From Thermococcus sp. 2319x1 (GTDB lineage: Archaea; Methanobacteriota_B; Thermococci; Thermococcales; Thermococcaceae): a DNA stretch of 64,000 nucleotides. Within the stretch, counting starts at the first letter, position 1, and every line of letters starts with the position of its first letter. Positions 19,044 to 27,318 of the stretch are shown in pieces. Location of the stretch: positions 366,321 through 430,320 of the forward strand of contig NZ_CP012200.1 of the NCBI RefSeq assembly GCF_001484685.1, given 5' to 3'. Both the position numbers and the translations under genes were made by a program. The notes under the pieces were generated by a model that was not told where the DNA came from, searched no databases, and worked only from the letters and a program-made list of their open reading frames with translations.

Positions 19044-19320
19044 AGTCATAAAGCGTGAAGAGAACCTGCTTGAATTTTACCTTGTGGGGGAAGATCACAC
19101 GTTTGCAAACTTACTCACTGAAGTGCTTCATGAAAACAAACACGTCATATTTGCCGCATACACCATAGAGCATCCAGTTCTCATGGCAAAAAAGCCGAGG
19201 TTCAGAGTTACCACCGATGGAAAAATAACCCCCGAAAAGGCTTTAGAAGAAGCTGCCCAGAAAATCTTTGATAGGGCAAAGGAAGTTCTTGAGGCTTGGG
19301 AAAAGGCAATAAAGAAGTAA
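19033..19320 (+). CDS. rpoL: DNA-directed RNA polymerase subunit L
   Basis: A 95-residue small assembly subunit (eukaryotic Rpb11 equivalent) that pairs with subunit D in the polymerase platform. Clear family motifs: [16 protein letters not shown] and [10 protein letters not shown] chose ATG 19033 since GGTGGGG sits just before it; the in-frame GTG at 19024 is part of that ribosome site. Overlaps the preceding gene, so coupled to it. Confidence 0.95.
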   Translation: MKIEVIKREENLLEFYLVGEDHTFANLLTEVLHENKHVIFAAYTIEHPVLMAKKPRFRVTTDGKITPEKALEEAAQKIFDRAKEVLEAWEKAIKK

Positions 19321-19349
19321 CCTCCTTTTTAATTTTGTGAGGGTAAGGA

Positions 19350-19736
19350 ATGGAGAATTCAATGAACTTTAACGACAAGAACCTTTCAAAGTTTGGGGAT
19401 TCGCTTGTCAATTTTATATTCTCCCTCGCGTTAAGCGAGTACCTCGGCTATCCCAGTGCTGGGAGAGTGCCAAACGCATCGTTGAGCATCGCTCTTGAGA
19501 AGGCCAAGCTCTTAAGCTATGTGCCGCCAAGAACAGACAAACATGGAAGGGGCGATATCGCCGAGGCAATTTTAGCCTACGCTTGGCTTAAGGGGAAAAT
19601 AACCATAGAAGAAGCTGTATCAATTCTCAAGAAGAATTTTACTCCAGATGTTCTCCACCCTTCCAGAAAGAAAGAAATAATCGGCAATGCTTTTGGAGAG
19701 CTTTTAAAGATAATAAAAGAAAGACTGGAGCTTTAA
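19350..19736 (+). CDS. RNase III-like protein of the Pyrococcus type
   Basis: A 128-residue helical protein related to the compact RNase III-fold family first known from P. furiosus (family knowledge). F-G-D-S-L-V-N-F-I-F near residue 12 corresponds to the RNase III signature L-G-D-A-V-L with its acidic residue, and G-D-I-A-E-A-I-L-A-Y-A-W-L near residue 70 to the second acidic motif. It has no double-stranded RNA-binding domain. GGTAAGG precedes the ATG. Position behind csl4 and rpoL fits RNA processing. Its end overlaps the next, opposite-strand gene by 4 bases. Confidence 0.75.
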   Translation: MENSMNFNDKNLSKFGDSLVNFIFSLALSEYLGYPSAGRVPNASLSIALEKAKLLSYVPPRTDKHGRGDIAEAILAYAWLKGKITIEEAVSILKKNFTPDVLHPSRKKEIIGNAFGELLKIIKERLEL

Positions 19737-20539
19737 ATTCTGGTAAGGAGTTCTATCAATCCTCTCTTTGAGGGAAGCTTTGCGAAGGTGTCGGGATCTT
19801 TGACTTTGAGCAATAACGGCACATCACCGAAAAGCTTTAGCACCTTTCCGAAGGGGATTTTTCCTTCTCCAGGCATCAGGTGAAGATCCCCAACGCCATA
19901 CGCCAGGGCATCCTCTGACTCTACCTGTGGGAAGAGCTTTCCGAAGTTATCGTGAATCATTAGAATTACCGTCTTCTCAGTTCCAAGCTTTACGTCTTCT
20001 AAAAATCTGTTCTCATCCCCCTGGGCACTTAGAAAAGCATGCCCTAAATCGAGGGCGAAGCCCACGTTTTCCCTGTTAACGCTTTCAACAACGTAAAGTG
20101 TGTCTTTAACGCTGTAGGTGTTTTCGAGGGCAATCTTAATTCCAAAGTTTTTCGCCATCTCAGCCAGCTGTTGAAGGGCCTCTATCTCTAAGTCGAGCCT
20201 CCCTGTGCGGCCGCTTTGCATGACCACTATCTTTGAGCCGAGCTTTATTGCCACATCGATTATGGCTTTGGCTACTTTAAAGTGTCTGCCGTAGTATACG
20301 CTGTCCCTCAAATTCACTGAGGTGGGCATTCTAATTGTGTAGTTTATTCCAACCCCCCTTAGAGCATTTTCTATTGAGCGCAGGTTTTTCTCTATTACCT
20401 GTCCGTTTTTTATTAGGCCAAGTGTATGGGGGAATATCTGGACGAAATCATACTCCTTAATCTTCAGCTCTGCCAAAACGGAAGGTAAGCCCTTCCCTTT
20501 GTTCACAAAGTGGGGATAAATACTTACACCTATCTCCAT
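19733..20539 (-). CDS. TIM-barrel sugar isomerase / endonuclease IV-like protein
   Basis: A 268-residue protein of the xylose isomerase-like TIM barrel group, which contains sugar isomerases/epimerases and AP endonuclease IV. Metal-binding candidates are E in I-A-L-E-N-T-Y, D and H in F-A-L-D-L-G-H-A and H in M-I-H-D-N-F-G. I set the start at ATG 20539 (M-E-I-G-V-S-I-Y) because AAGGTG lies 7 bases before and a TATA-like TTTTAAATTT around 20580-20592 puts the transcription start inside the longer 290-residue version. Substrate cannot be told. Confidence 0.75.
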   Translation of the reverse strand: MEIGVSIYPHFVNKGKGLPSVLAELKIKEYDFVQIFPHTLGLIKNGQVIEKNLRSIENALRGVGINYTIRMPTSVNLRDSVYYGRHFKVAKAIIDVAIKLGSKIVVMQSGRTGRLDLEIEALQQLAEMAKNFGIKIALENTYSVKDTLYVVESVNRENVGFALDLGHAFLSAQGDENRFLEDVKLGTEKTVILMIHDNFGKLFPQVESEDALAYGVGDLHLMPGEGKIPFGKVLKLFGDVPLLLKVKDPDTFAKLPSKRGLIELLTRI

Positions 20540-20624
20540 GTCGTACACCTTTTTGCTTTTGCTAGAGATTATGGGAACACCAAATTTAAAAGTTTCCAAA
20601 GCCATTTCACTTTAGGTGATTCTG

Positions 20625-21629
20625 ATGGAGAGAGAAATATGGAAGTATCTCAGCTTCATCCTCACGCTCCTTCTAGCTTTAGCAACGGTTGCGGGGGTTT
20701 TACTCTACACCCAAAACACTGAATTACAGAAAGTCCTTCAAGAGAAGAATTTTACAGTGGTTTACAACGAGACTGTAAAGGAGGTAGAGAGCAACGCCAC
20801 TTTAGCACTTCAAGCAAAAATAGAAGAGCTTCGGAGGGAGATTGAATACCTAAAGAGTCAGATGAGAGGAAATGTGAGCGAAGAAACTAACGTAACCGTG
20901 GCGATACTGCCCATTGTGGGTCCAATTGATGAAACCACTGCTCTGGATGTGATTTCTAAAATCAGGGAGATAAGGAAGGATGAGAACATTAGGGGAGTTG
21001 TCCTGTGGATTGAAAGTCCCGGAGGCTATGTAGGGCCGGTCATAACCATTTACAAAGAGCTGAAAAAATTATCGTATGAAAAGCCGATAGTTGCTTATAC
21101 CGGGGGCATGGCTGCTTCAGGAGGTTATTTCCTTGCGTGTGCCGCTGATAAGATAATAGCCGACCCCCTTGCGGAGGTTGGGAGCATCGGCGTTCTTTAC
21201 GTCCACTATAACCTGGAGCAAAACTACGTTCAAAACGGCATCAAGGTGAACGTGTTCAAGACGGGTAAATACAAAGACACGGGTGCGGAGTGGAGAGACC
21301 TCACGGATGAGGAAAGAGAAATGATAAAGAGGACAATATATACATACTTTGAGTACTTCCTTCAGGTTGTTAGCGAGGGGAGAAAGCTTGACATGAACAT
21401 GACGAGGGAATACGGCGACGGAAGGGTTTGGTTTGCAAGCGATGTTAAGGGAATCCTAATCGACGACACCGGTGACCTGGACTATGCGATAAAAATCCTT
21501 GAAGGCATTATCGGCGTGAAGAGTGCAAACGTTGTGCTTTATGATGCCCAAAAGACAGACTTTGGTATTTATGAGAGCTCTTCACTTTACATGCCCCCCA
21601 ATTACATCGCCTCCTATATAAGGAGGTGA
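20625..21629 (+). CDS. sppA: Signal peptide peptidase SppA
   Basis: A 334-residue membrane-anchored serine protease that degrades leftover signal peptides. Residues 8-28 form one membrane helix, followed by a coiled region and the ClpP-like protease domain. The catalytic dyad is Ser165 in G-M-A-A-S-G-G-Y and Lys217 in G-K-Y-K-D, matching the Ser/Lys pair of T. kodakarensis SppA. ATG 20625 follows AGGTGAT at 4 bases. It overlaps the ribosome site of the next small gene, so the two are cotranscribed. Confidence 0.95.
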   Translation: MEREIWKYLSFILTLLLALATVAGVLLYTQNTELQKVLQEKNFTVVYNETVKEVESNATLALQAKIEELRREIEYLKSQMRGNVSEETNVTVAILPIVGPIDETTALDVISKIREIRKDENIRGVVLWIESPGGYVGPVITIYKELKKLSYEKPIVAYTGGMAASGGYFLACAADKIIADPLAEVGSIGVLYVHYNLEQNYVQNGIKVNVFKTGKYKDTGAEWRDLTDEEREMIKRTIYTYFEYFLQVVSEGRKLDMNMTREYGDGRVWFASDVKGILIDDTGDLDYAIKILEGIIGVKSANVVLYDAQKTDFGIYESSSLYMPPNYIASYIRR

Positions 21630-21634
21630 TGCGG

Positions 21635-22105
21635 ATGCAGTGTGAAGAGCACCTCGAGGTATTTGAGAACGGCTTTGAAGACGGAAAATTTAACCTGAGA
21701 ATTGAATACTATGGGGGAGATGCGAGAAAAGTTCTGCTGTCCATTATCTATGAGCTCTATCAGCCCATATACGGCAGCGAATACGTGTATCCCTTTGAAT
21801 GTGCCAAGGAGTTCTGGGGAATCTTTATGGATTACAGCGAGGTTGTTCCAGAAGAGCTTAGATTGAGCAGGCCCAAGTTCGTTAACCAGGCTTTGATTGA
21901 TAGGGCAGAGAGTCTACTAAAGGAGATAGAGGCTCCAGAGGATGTGAAGGGCCTTGTTGACATCAAGAGTGCGGAGATATACAAGCTAAAGGATGGGCTT
22001 TTGATCGTTGGGAAAAATTTCTTGCTTGATGAAGCTAGAAAAACCCTGTTTGTATTTAACAAGCCCCAGGCTAAGGATTTGATTCTCAAATACCTTAGGG
22101 GATGA
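21635..22105 (+). CDS. Conserved hypothetical protein
   Basis: A 156-residue acidic protein with no motif I recognise (M-Q-C-E-E-H-L-E-V-F, then F-V-N-Q-A-L-I-D-R). GGAGGTGA, which contains the sppA stop, lies 5 bases before ATG 21635; in-frame GTG 21626 and ATG 21629 fall inside that site. Sits between sppA and a membrane transporter gene starting 4 bases after its stop, so probably one operon. Confidence 0.65.
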   Translation: MQCEEHLEVFENGFEDGKFNLRIEYYGGDARKVLLSIIYELYQPIYGSEYVYPFECAKEFWGIFMDYSEVVPEELRLSRPKFVNQALIDRAESLLKEIEAPEDVKGLVDIKSAEIYKLKDGLLIVGKNFLLDEARKTLFVFNKPQAKDLILKYLRG

Positions 22106-22109
22106 TTGC

Positions 22110-23099
22110 ATGAAGACTGAGCACATAGTCTGGATTGCCGTCTCTCTTTTGATTCTTTTCATTGTATGGAGAACCGTGGAACCTCTTATCACCCCGATAA
22201 TCTATGCCTTAACGGTAGCATACATTCTTCATCCCCTCCATGAAAGGCTTGCAAAGAAGCTTGATACCAGAAAGTCTGCCATATTGCTATCGGCTCTGAT
22301 GACCTTGCTGGTGATTGGATTTATATTTGGTATAGTGCTGTGGTTTAGGGATGTGACCAGATCGTTGGTGATATACATAAACGAGGCACTCAGCTGGTTT
22401 TTGTCCTTAAACCTTCCTCCGGATATAGAACAATCGGCTGCGATTTTGATTGAAAGGGTTTCGGAGAAGATGAGCGAATACCTTCTCAACTACACCTTAT
22501 CCATACCCAAGTTACTTCTTCAAGCTGTTGTGTTCATAGCGGTCTTTTATGGAATACTCGTCCACTCCAGGGCTTTGTCTGAAGAGCTTTACGCATTACT
22601 GCCCGAGGAGAGGAGAGATTTGGGTGTGGAGCTAATAGAAAAGGGAAAAGAGACGTTAAATGCTATTTTGAGGACTTGGCTTATGCTGAGCATCTTTAAA
22701 GGCTTTCTGCTAACCTTGGGCTTTTATGTCTTTGGAGTAACGAACCTTAGTGGGGCAATTGCGGCTGGAATATTCTGTGTTATCCTTGAGCTCCTACCCG
22801 TTATCGGAGGATGGATAGTGTGGATAGCCGGGGCCATATATCTATTTACTCAGGGAAATATCTTTGCGGGGGTTATGCTCTCAGTATATGGTGTAATTTT
22901 GATTTCCCCCGGCCCGGATATTACGATTAGGCCAAAACTTGTTGCAGAAGGGGCAAAAATCAATCCTGCTCTTGCTCTGGTGGGGATATTTGGTGGAATA
23001 ATGGGCTTTGGGATAAAAGGCTTAATAATTGGCCCCGTAGCTCTGGGCTTGCTTTCAACACTGCTGGAAGAGTGGAAAGAACAAAAGAGAAAGGGCTAA
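22110..23099 (+). CDS. AI-2E family (PF01594) membrane transporter
   Basis: A 329-residue integral membrane protein with about eight hydrophobic helices in the AI-2E/YdiK/PerM arrangement: two N-terminal helices (P-L-I-T-P-I-I-Y-A-L), a central amphipathic part, and the conserved C-terminal block E-L-L-P-V-I-G-G-W and F-G-G-I-M-G-F-G. Members export autoinducer-2 or act as Na+/H+ antiporters; the substrate here is unknown. GGGGATGATT serves as ribosome site; short gap to the gene before suggests cotranscription with sppA. Confidence 0.85.
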   Translation: MKTEHIVWIAVSLLILFIVWRTVEPLITPIIYALTVAYILHPLHERLAKKLDTRKSAILLSALMTLLVIGFIFGIVLWFRDVTRSLVIYINEALSWFLSLNLPPDIEQSAAILIERVSEKMSEYLLNYTLSIPKLLLQAVVFIAVFYGILVHSRALSEELYALLPEERRDLGVELIEKGKETLNAILRTWLMLSIFKGFLLTLGFYVFGVTNLSGAIAAGIFCVILELLPVIGGWIVWIAGAIYLFTQGNIFAGVMLSVYGVILISPGPDITIRPKLVAEGAKINPALALVGIFGGIMGFGIKGLIIGPVALGLLSTLLEEWKEQKRKG

Positions 23100-23275
23100 A
23101 TGTTAAAGCTCTTTACCTGCTTTTCCGCTATTTCTCCCACTATTGGGAATTTGTAGTATTCACCTTGGTAAGCCTTTACCATGCCGAGTATCCATAGGAT
23201 GAGTCCCACCAGTGTTACCAATGACCCGAGTATCCAGCCAAAAAACGGAATGGCTCCAAATATTATGTCAATCAC
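23096..23275 (-). pseudogene. Remnant of a DUF4870 membrane protein
   Basis: The minus strand reads I-I-F-G-A-I-P-F-F-G-W-I-L-G through L-W-I-L-G-M-V-K-A-Y-Q-G-E-Y-Y-K to a stop at 23096-23098. This is the C-terminal third of the DUF4870 family (usually about 100-120 residues); the N-terminal helices are absent and the sequence upstream does not resemble them. A GTG at 23275 could start a 59-residue peptide, but there is no good ribosome site. Its stop overlaps the AI-2E stop region. Confidence 0.6.
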
Positions 23276-23408
23276 CGTTCTTTTTTATATGTAATAATAG
23301 CACCCTTAAGAGGGCATACTAGAACCATTTCTCTTTGATGTTCAAACTTTTTTGGAGTTTTAGACTCACCAAATCTTTTTAAGGCAGTCTATACATCTCA
23401 TAAACGAA

Positions 23409-23424
23409 ATTAGGTTTGCCTAAT
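23409..23424. promoter_or_regulatory. DtxR/IdeR-type operator of the feo operon
   Basis: ATTAGG-TTTG-CCTAAT is a perfect 6+4+6 inverted repeat resembling the core of DtxR-family metal-regulator sites. It lies 11 bases before the feoA ATG and about 26-30 bases behind the TATA box (CTTTTTAAGG near 23374-23383), i.e. at the transcription start, so bound repressor would block the polymerase when iron is plentiful. The regulator gene is not in this window. Confidence 0.65.
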
Positions 23425-23434
23425 GGTGATGCTC

Positions 23435-23665
23435 ATGTATGTGCAGTTAACTCAGATGCGCGATAGGGAGAGAGGCGTTGTGGTTGACATCCAAGGGGGG
23501 CATAGGGTTAGGCAGAGGCTCTTGGGGATGGGAATAGCCCCCGGAACGAAGATTTTTGTGGTCAAATCAGGCAATCCGGGGCCTTATATAATCGCAATTG
23601 GAAATACCCGCATAGCTCTGGGAAAAGGGGTGGCGGAGAAGATCATAGTTAGGAGGGAGCTTTGA
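23435..23665 (+). CDS. feoA: FeoA, ferrous iron transport accessory protein
   Basis: A 76-residue SH3-like protein that supports FeoB. Family features: R-Q-R-L-L-G-M-G-I-A-P-G and I-A-I-G-N-T-R-I-A-L-G-K-G-V-A. I chose ATG 23435 because GGTGAT ends 4 bases before it; ATG 23423 lies in the operator and before that site. Its stop overlaps the feoB start (TGATG). Confidence 0.93.
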   Translation: MYVQLTQMRDRERGVVVDIQGGHRVRQRLLGMGIAPGTKIFVVKSGNPGPYIIAIGNTRIALGKGVAEKIIVRREL

Positions 23666-25710
23666 TGAGCTCTTGCTGCAATATTGAGAAAGTCCCCGTG
23701 GAAAAGAAAAAGGGCTTGAAGGTCATTGCACTGGCCGGTAACCCAAACGTTGGGAAAACTACGATCTTCAATGCCCTAACTGGTCTTAGACAGCACGTGG
23801 GGAACTGGCCTGGAGTGACGGTTGAAAAGAAAGAGGGAATAATGAAGTACCGGGAGAAGGAATTTTTAGTAGTAGACCTTCCGGGAACGTATTCTCTTAC
23901 CGCAAATTCTATAGACGAGCTCATTGCGAGAAATTTTATTCTCAATGGGAATGCGGATGTTATTGTGGATATAGTCGATGCCTCCTGTCTTATAAGGAAC
24001 CTCTTTTTGACGATGGAGATTTTTGAAATGGGAGTCAAAAACGTTGTTATTGCTCTGAATAAGATTGACATTGCAAGAAAAAGGGGAGTTCACTTTGATG
24101 TTAAGAAAATGGAAAAAGTTCTTGGGGTTCCTGTGGTTCCAACAAATGCTAAAGAAGGGGAAGGACTGGAAGAATTGAAAAGAACCATAGCCAATATGGC
24201 AGAGGGAAAAATAACGGCCAACCCCGTAATACCCGTATATGAAGAACCAATAGAAAGGGAGATAGAGCACATCTCCAGCCTTTTGAGAGAAACTCCGTTG
24301 GAGGAAATGTACAACATCAGATGGCTGGCAATAAAGCTCCTCACTAGAGACCAAGAAGTAATAAAGCTTGTCTTGAATTATCTCGGCCCGGGAAAAATGG
24401 ATGAAATACTTAAGCATATAAGCGAGCTGGAGGTTTATTATAAGCGCTCCCTTGACGTAGTGATAGCGAATCAGAAGTACGAGTTTATAGATGATCTTAT
24501 GCACCAATTCGTCACTCACTTTGGAGAAGTCAAAGAAACTCTGAGTGATCAGATAGATGGAATTCTCACTCACCCAGTTTATGGACTTTTGGGACTTTTG
24601 GGGGTATTCTACGTTCTGTTCAAGTTTGTGTTCACAATAGGCACACCCATGCAGGAGTTTCTGGACAATGCCTTTGCATCACTCGGTGAATTTGTTGCTG
24701 GATTCATTGGGAATGAAACATTAAGAGGATTAATTGTCGATGGAGTCATAGGTGGTGTTGGTTCGGTTTTGAGTTTTTTCCCATTGGTTTTCTTGCTGTT
24801 TATTGCAATGTCAGTTCTCGAGGACAGCGGGTATATGGCTAGAGCGGCTGTCGTCATGGAAAGGATAATGAGGAAGTTTGGTCTTCCGGGAAAGAGCTTT
24901 ATCCCGATGGTTTTGGCATTTGGATGCAACGTTCCAGCTATAATGGCAACAAGAACGTTAGAAGACGAAAGGGATAGAATATTAACCATGCTGGTAAATC
25001 CACTTGTCCCCTGCAGTGCAAGGATGGTCGTCATAACTTTCCTAGCCGGGGCATTCTTTGGCGACCATAAAGTCCTCGTAGCGGTGGGCATATATGCAAT
25101 TTCCCTCTTTCTCGCTCTACTTTCGGCTTTAATCCTTGGAAAATTTGTTGTTAAAGGGGAGGAGAGCCCGTTCGTAATGGAACTTCCCGAGTATTCTCTT
25201 CCATCATGGAAAGTTGCGGTAGTGCATTCATGGGAGAGAAGCAAGGAATTTCTAAGGAAAGCTGGTACAGTAATTTTACTTGGCTCTGTGGCGATATGGT
25301 ATCTAAGCACTTATCCCGAACCCGTAGGTAGCGGCTTGAGTTATGCAGAAAAGCTTGGAAAGGTTTTTGAGCCTTTTACACTGCTCATGGGTCTCGACTG
25401 GAAAGCAGCCGTGAGCTTGATCTTTGGGATAATAGCCAAGGAGAACGTTATTGCAACATATGGCATAATATATGGCATAGGAGAAAGCGAAGAGGCTCTC
25501 ATATCGCTGATGCAGAGTGCCATGACTCCCCTACAAGCGTTTGTCTTAGCCTTGGTGACCACTTTGTATATTCCGTGTATAGCCACAATAGGGGCAATAA
25601 GAGCCGAAGGAGGGAGTAAGTGGGCTTTGGTGGCCTCTCTCTACAACCTTTTGCTTGCGAGCTTGGTCGGCATACTCGTTTACAACATTGGTCTCTTGCT
25701 TGGGTTTTGA
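23665..25710 (+). CDS. feoB: FeoB, ferrous iron transporter GTPase
   Basis: A 681-residue inner-membrane protein that takes up Fe(II). The N-terminal GTPase has G1 G-N-P-N-V-G-K-T-T near residue 23, G3 D-L-P-G-T-Y and G4 N-K-I-D; a helical linker follows, then the membrane part with the two Gate motifs including M-V-L-A-F-G-C-N-V-P-A near residue 420 and N-P-L-V-P-C-S-A-R-M. The S-S-C-C start is a possible extra metal site. Overlaps feoA and precedes a small Cys-rich winged-helix gene; the operon is likely iron-repressed by the palindrome at 23409. Confidence 0.96.
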   Translation: MSSCCNIEKVPVEKKKGLKVIALAGNPNVGKTTIFNALTGLRQHVGNWPGVTVEKKEGIMKYREKEFLVVDLPGTYSLTANSIDELIARNFILNGNADVIVDIVDASCLIRNLFLTMEIFEMGVKNVVIALNKIDIARKRGVHFDVKKMEKVLGVPVVPTNAKEGEGLEELKRTIANMAEGKITANPVIPVYEEPIEREIEHISSLLRETPLEEMYNIRWLAIKLLTRDQEVIKLVLNYLGPGKMDEILKHISELEVYYKRSLDVVIANQKYEFIDDLMHQFVTHFGEVKETLSDQIDGILTHPVYGLLGLLGVFYVLFKFVFTIGTPMQEFLDNAFASLGEFVAGFIGNETLRGLIVDGVIGGVGSVLSFFPLVFLLFIAMSVLEDSGYMARAAVVMERIMRKFGLPGKSFIPMVLAFGCNVPAIMATRTLEDERDRILTMLVNPLVPCSARMVVITFLAGAFFGDHKVLVAVGIYAISLFLALLSALILGKFVVKGEESPFVMELPEYSLPSWKVAVVHSWERSKEFLRKAGTVILLGSVAIWYLSTYPEPVGSGLSYAEKLGKVFEPFTLLMGLDWKAAVSLIFGIIAKENVIATYGIIYGIGESEEALISLMQSAMTPLQAFVLALVTTLYIPCIATIGAIRAEGGSKWALVASLYNLLLASLVGILVYNIGLLLGF

Positions 25711-25722
25711 TGGGTGAAGCGG

Positions 25723-25980
25723 ATGGGAAAACTCGATGATGTGCTGGAATTGATAAAGAATGGGGTAAGAACATCCAAGGAAATAGCTGAAAGGCTCAAC
25801 CTTACAGTTGATGAGGTTGAAGGAATAATAAAAATCCTGAAAAGCCTGGGCTACGTGGAAAAAGTCGAGATGGGTTCTTCGTGCCAGAGTTGTCCCCTAA
25901 AGAAAATTTGTCCGGGCAGTTGTGTAGTGTTTAAAGGCAGCCTCTATGAGCTCAAGAAGGATGACGAAAAGAATACATAG
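25723..25980 (+). CDS. FeoC-like winged-helix protein with Cys cluster
   Basis: An 85-residue protein: residues 1-50 form a winged helix (V-R-T-S-K-E-I-A-E-R-L-N) and residues 55-70 hold C-Q-S-C-P-L-K-K-I-C-P-G-S-C, a CX2CX5CX3C cluster suited to an iron-sulfur centre. This is the FeoC plan, where the protein senses iron or oxygen and regulates FeoB. ATG 25723 follows GGGTGA at 5 bases. It ends the feo operon. Confidence 0.8.
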   Translation: MGKLDDVLELIKNGVRTSKEIAERLNLTVDEVEGIIKILKSLGYVEKVEMGSSCQSCPLKKICPGSCVVFKGSLYELKKDDEKNT

Positions 25981-26061
25981 GCTGAAAAGCCGTTCATTGA
26001 GGGAATATTTAATCCACGTAAAATATTTAAGGCGATGGCCTAATGTATTATTGGTGATACT

Positions 26062-27303
26062 ATGAAAGCGGTTATTCTTGCCGGTGGTTTTGGAACAAGA
26101 TTAAGGCCACTCTCTTCAACCAGACCAAAGCCCATGATCCCGGTTCTTGGCAAGCCAAATCTCCAGTACATACTCGAAAGCTTGGAGAAGATAAAGGAGA
26201 TCGACGAGGTTGTCCTTTCGGTCCACTATATGAGGGGAGAGATCAGGGAATTTATAGAGGACAAGATGAGCGATTACCCGAAGGATATTAGGTTTGTCAA
26301 TGATCCAATGCCCTTAGAGACAGGAGGGGCCCTTAAGAACATTGAGGAGTTTGTAGGCGAGGAGTTTTTGGTTATTTATGGAGACGTGTTTACTAACTTC
26401 AACTTTGAAGAGCTCATAAAAGCACACAGAGAGAACGAAGGGCTTGTAACGGTGGCACTTACAAAGGTCTATGATCCAGAAAAATACGGTGTGGTCGTTA
26501 CAGACGAAGAAGGAAAGATAATTGATTTTGAAGAAAAGCCCCTGAAGCCCAAGAGCAACATTGTGGATGCTGGAATTTACATGGTCAACAAAGATGTTTT
26601 GAAGGAGATACCCAAAGGAAAAGAAATATACTTTGAGAGAGAAGTACTTCCAAGGCTTGTAAGTCAGGGTCAGGTTTATGGATACATGATGCCGAGAGAA
26701 AACTACTGGGTCGACTTAGGAACTCCGGAAGATTTCTTCTATGCCCACCAAGTTGCGCTGGATGAGATAGCTAAAAATAACGGTTATTACACAGTAAAAG
26801 AGGGAGCCGAAGTGCCAGAGGACGTCGAGATACAAGGGCCGGTGTACATTGACAGAGGCGTCAAAGTAGGACATGGAGTCAAAATCAAGGCCTACACTTA
26901 CATAGGGCCGAACACAATTATAGAGGACAAGGCATACCTCAAGAGGTCAGTACTCCTAGGACACGATATAATAAGGGAGAGAAGCGAGCTGAAGGACTCA
27001 ATTCTTGGAGAAGGTGTCGTAGTTGGCAGAAATGTTATCCTAAAAGAGAACGCAGTAATTGGGGACTACGCAAGAATTTATGATAATCTCGTAATATATG
27101 GGGCGAAGGTACTCCCATGGAAGAAAGTTGAGGAGTACGAAGCATACCTAAAGATAAGACTCGATCCGACCAAAGTAAGGCCAGAGCTTACTCCAGAAAG
27201 GTGTCCTCTCGGGTTACCAGAGTGTATATACTCAAAGTTCAAGGCAATAGCAGCGGAAAAGCCACCATGTGATGAGTGTATAGAAAACCAGTGGCTCTTC
27301 TGA
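26062..27303 (+). CDS. Sugar-phosphate nucleotidyltransferase with left-handed beta-helix
   Basis: A 413-residue enzyme making an NDP-sugar (probably GDP-mannose or a UDP/dTDP-glucose) for glycan synthesis. Residues 1-230 are the nucleotidyltransferase domain (L-A-G-G-F-G-T-R-L-R-P-L, the signature Gly loop; K-P-M-I-P-V; G-D-V-F). Residues 245-350 are hexapeptide repeats of a left-handed helix. The C-terminal tail has C-P-L-G-L-P-E-C and C-D-E-C, possibly a zinc site. Single-gene unit with AAATATTTAAGG as TATA. Base and sugar preference cannot be read from sequence. Confidence 0.88.
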   Translation: MKAVILAGGFGTRLRPLSSTRPKPMIPVLGKPNLQYILESLEKIKEIDEVVLSVHYMRGEIREFIEDKMSDYPKDIRFVNDPMPLETGGALKNIEEFVGEEFLVIYGDVFTNFNFEELIKAHRENEGLVTVALTKVYDPEKYGVVVTDEEGKIIDFEEKPLKPKSNIVDAGIYMVNKDVLKEIPKGKEIYFEREVLPRLVSQGQVYGYMMPRENYWVDLGTPEDFFYAHQVALDEIAKNNGYYTVKEGAEVPEDVEIQGPVYIDRGVKVGHGVKIKAYTYIGPNTIIEDKAYLKRSVLLGHDIIRERSELKDSILGEGVVVGRNVILKENAVIGDYARIYDNLVIYGAKVLPWKKVEEYEAYLKIRLDPTKVRPELTPERCPLGLPECIYSKFKAIAAEKPPCDECIENQWLF

Positions 27304-27318
27304 CCCTTTATTCTTTAT

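Noticed and set aside
23866-25310. Long open frames antisense to feoB
   Set aside because: They lack promoters and ribosome sites and mirror the codon bias of feoB; they are shadows.
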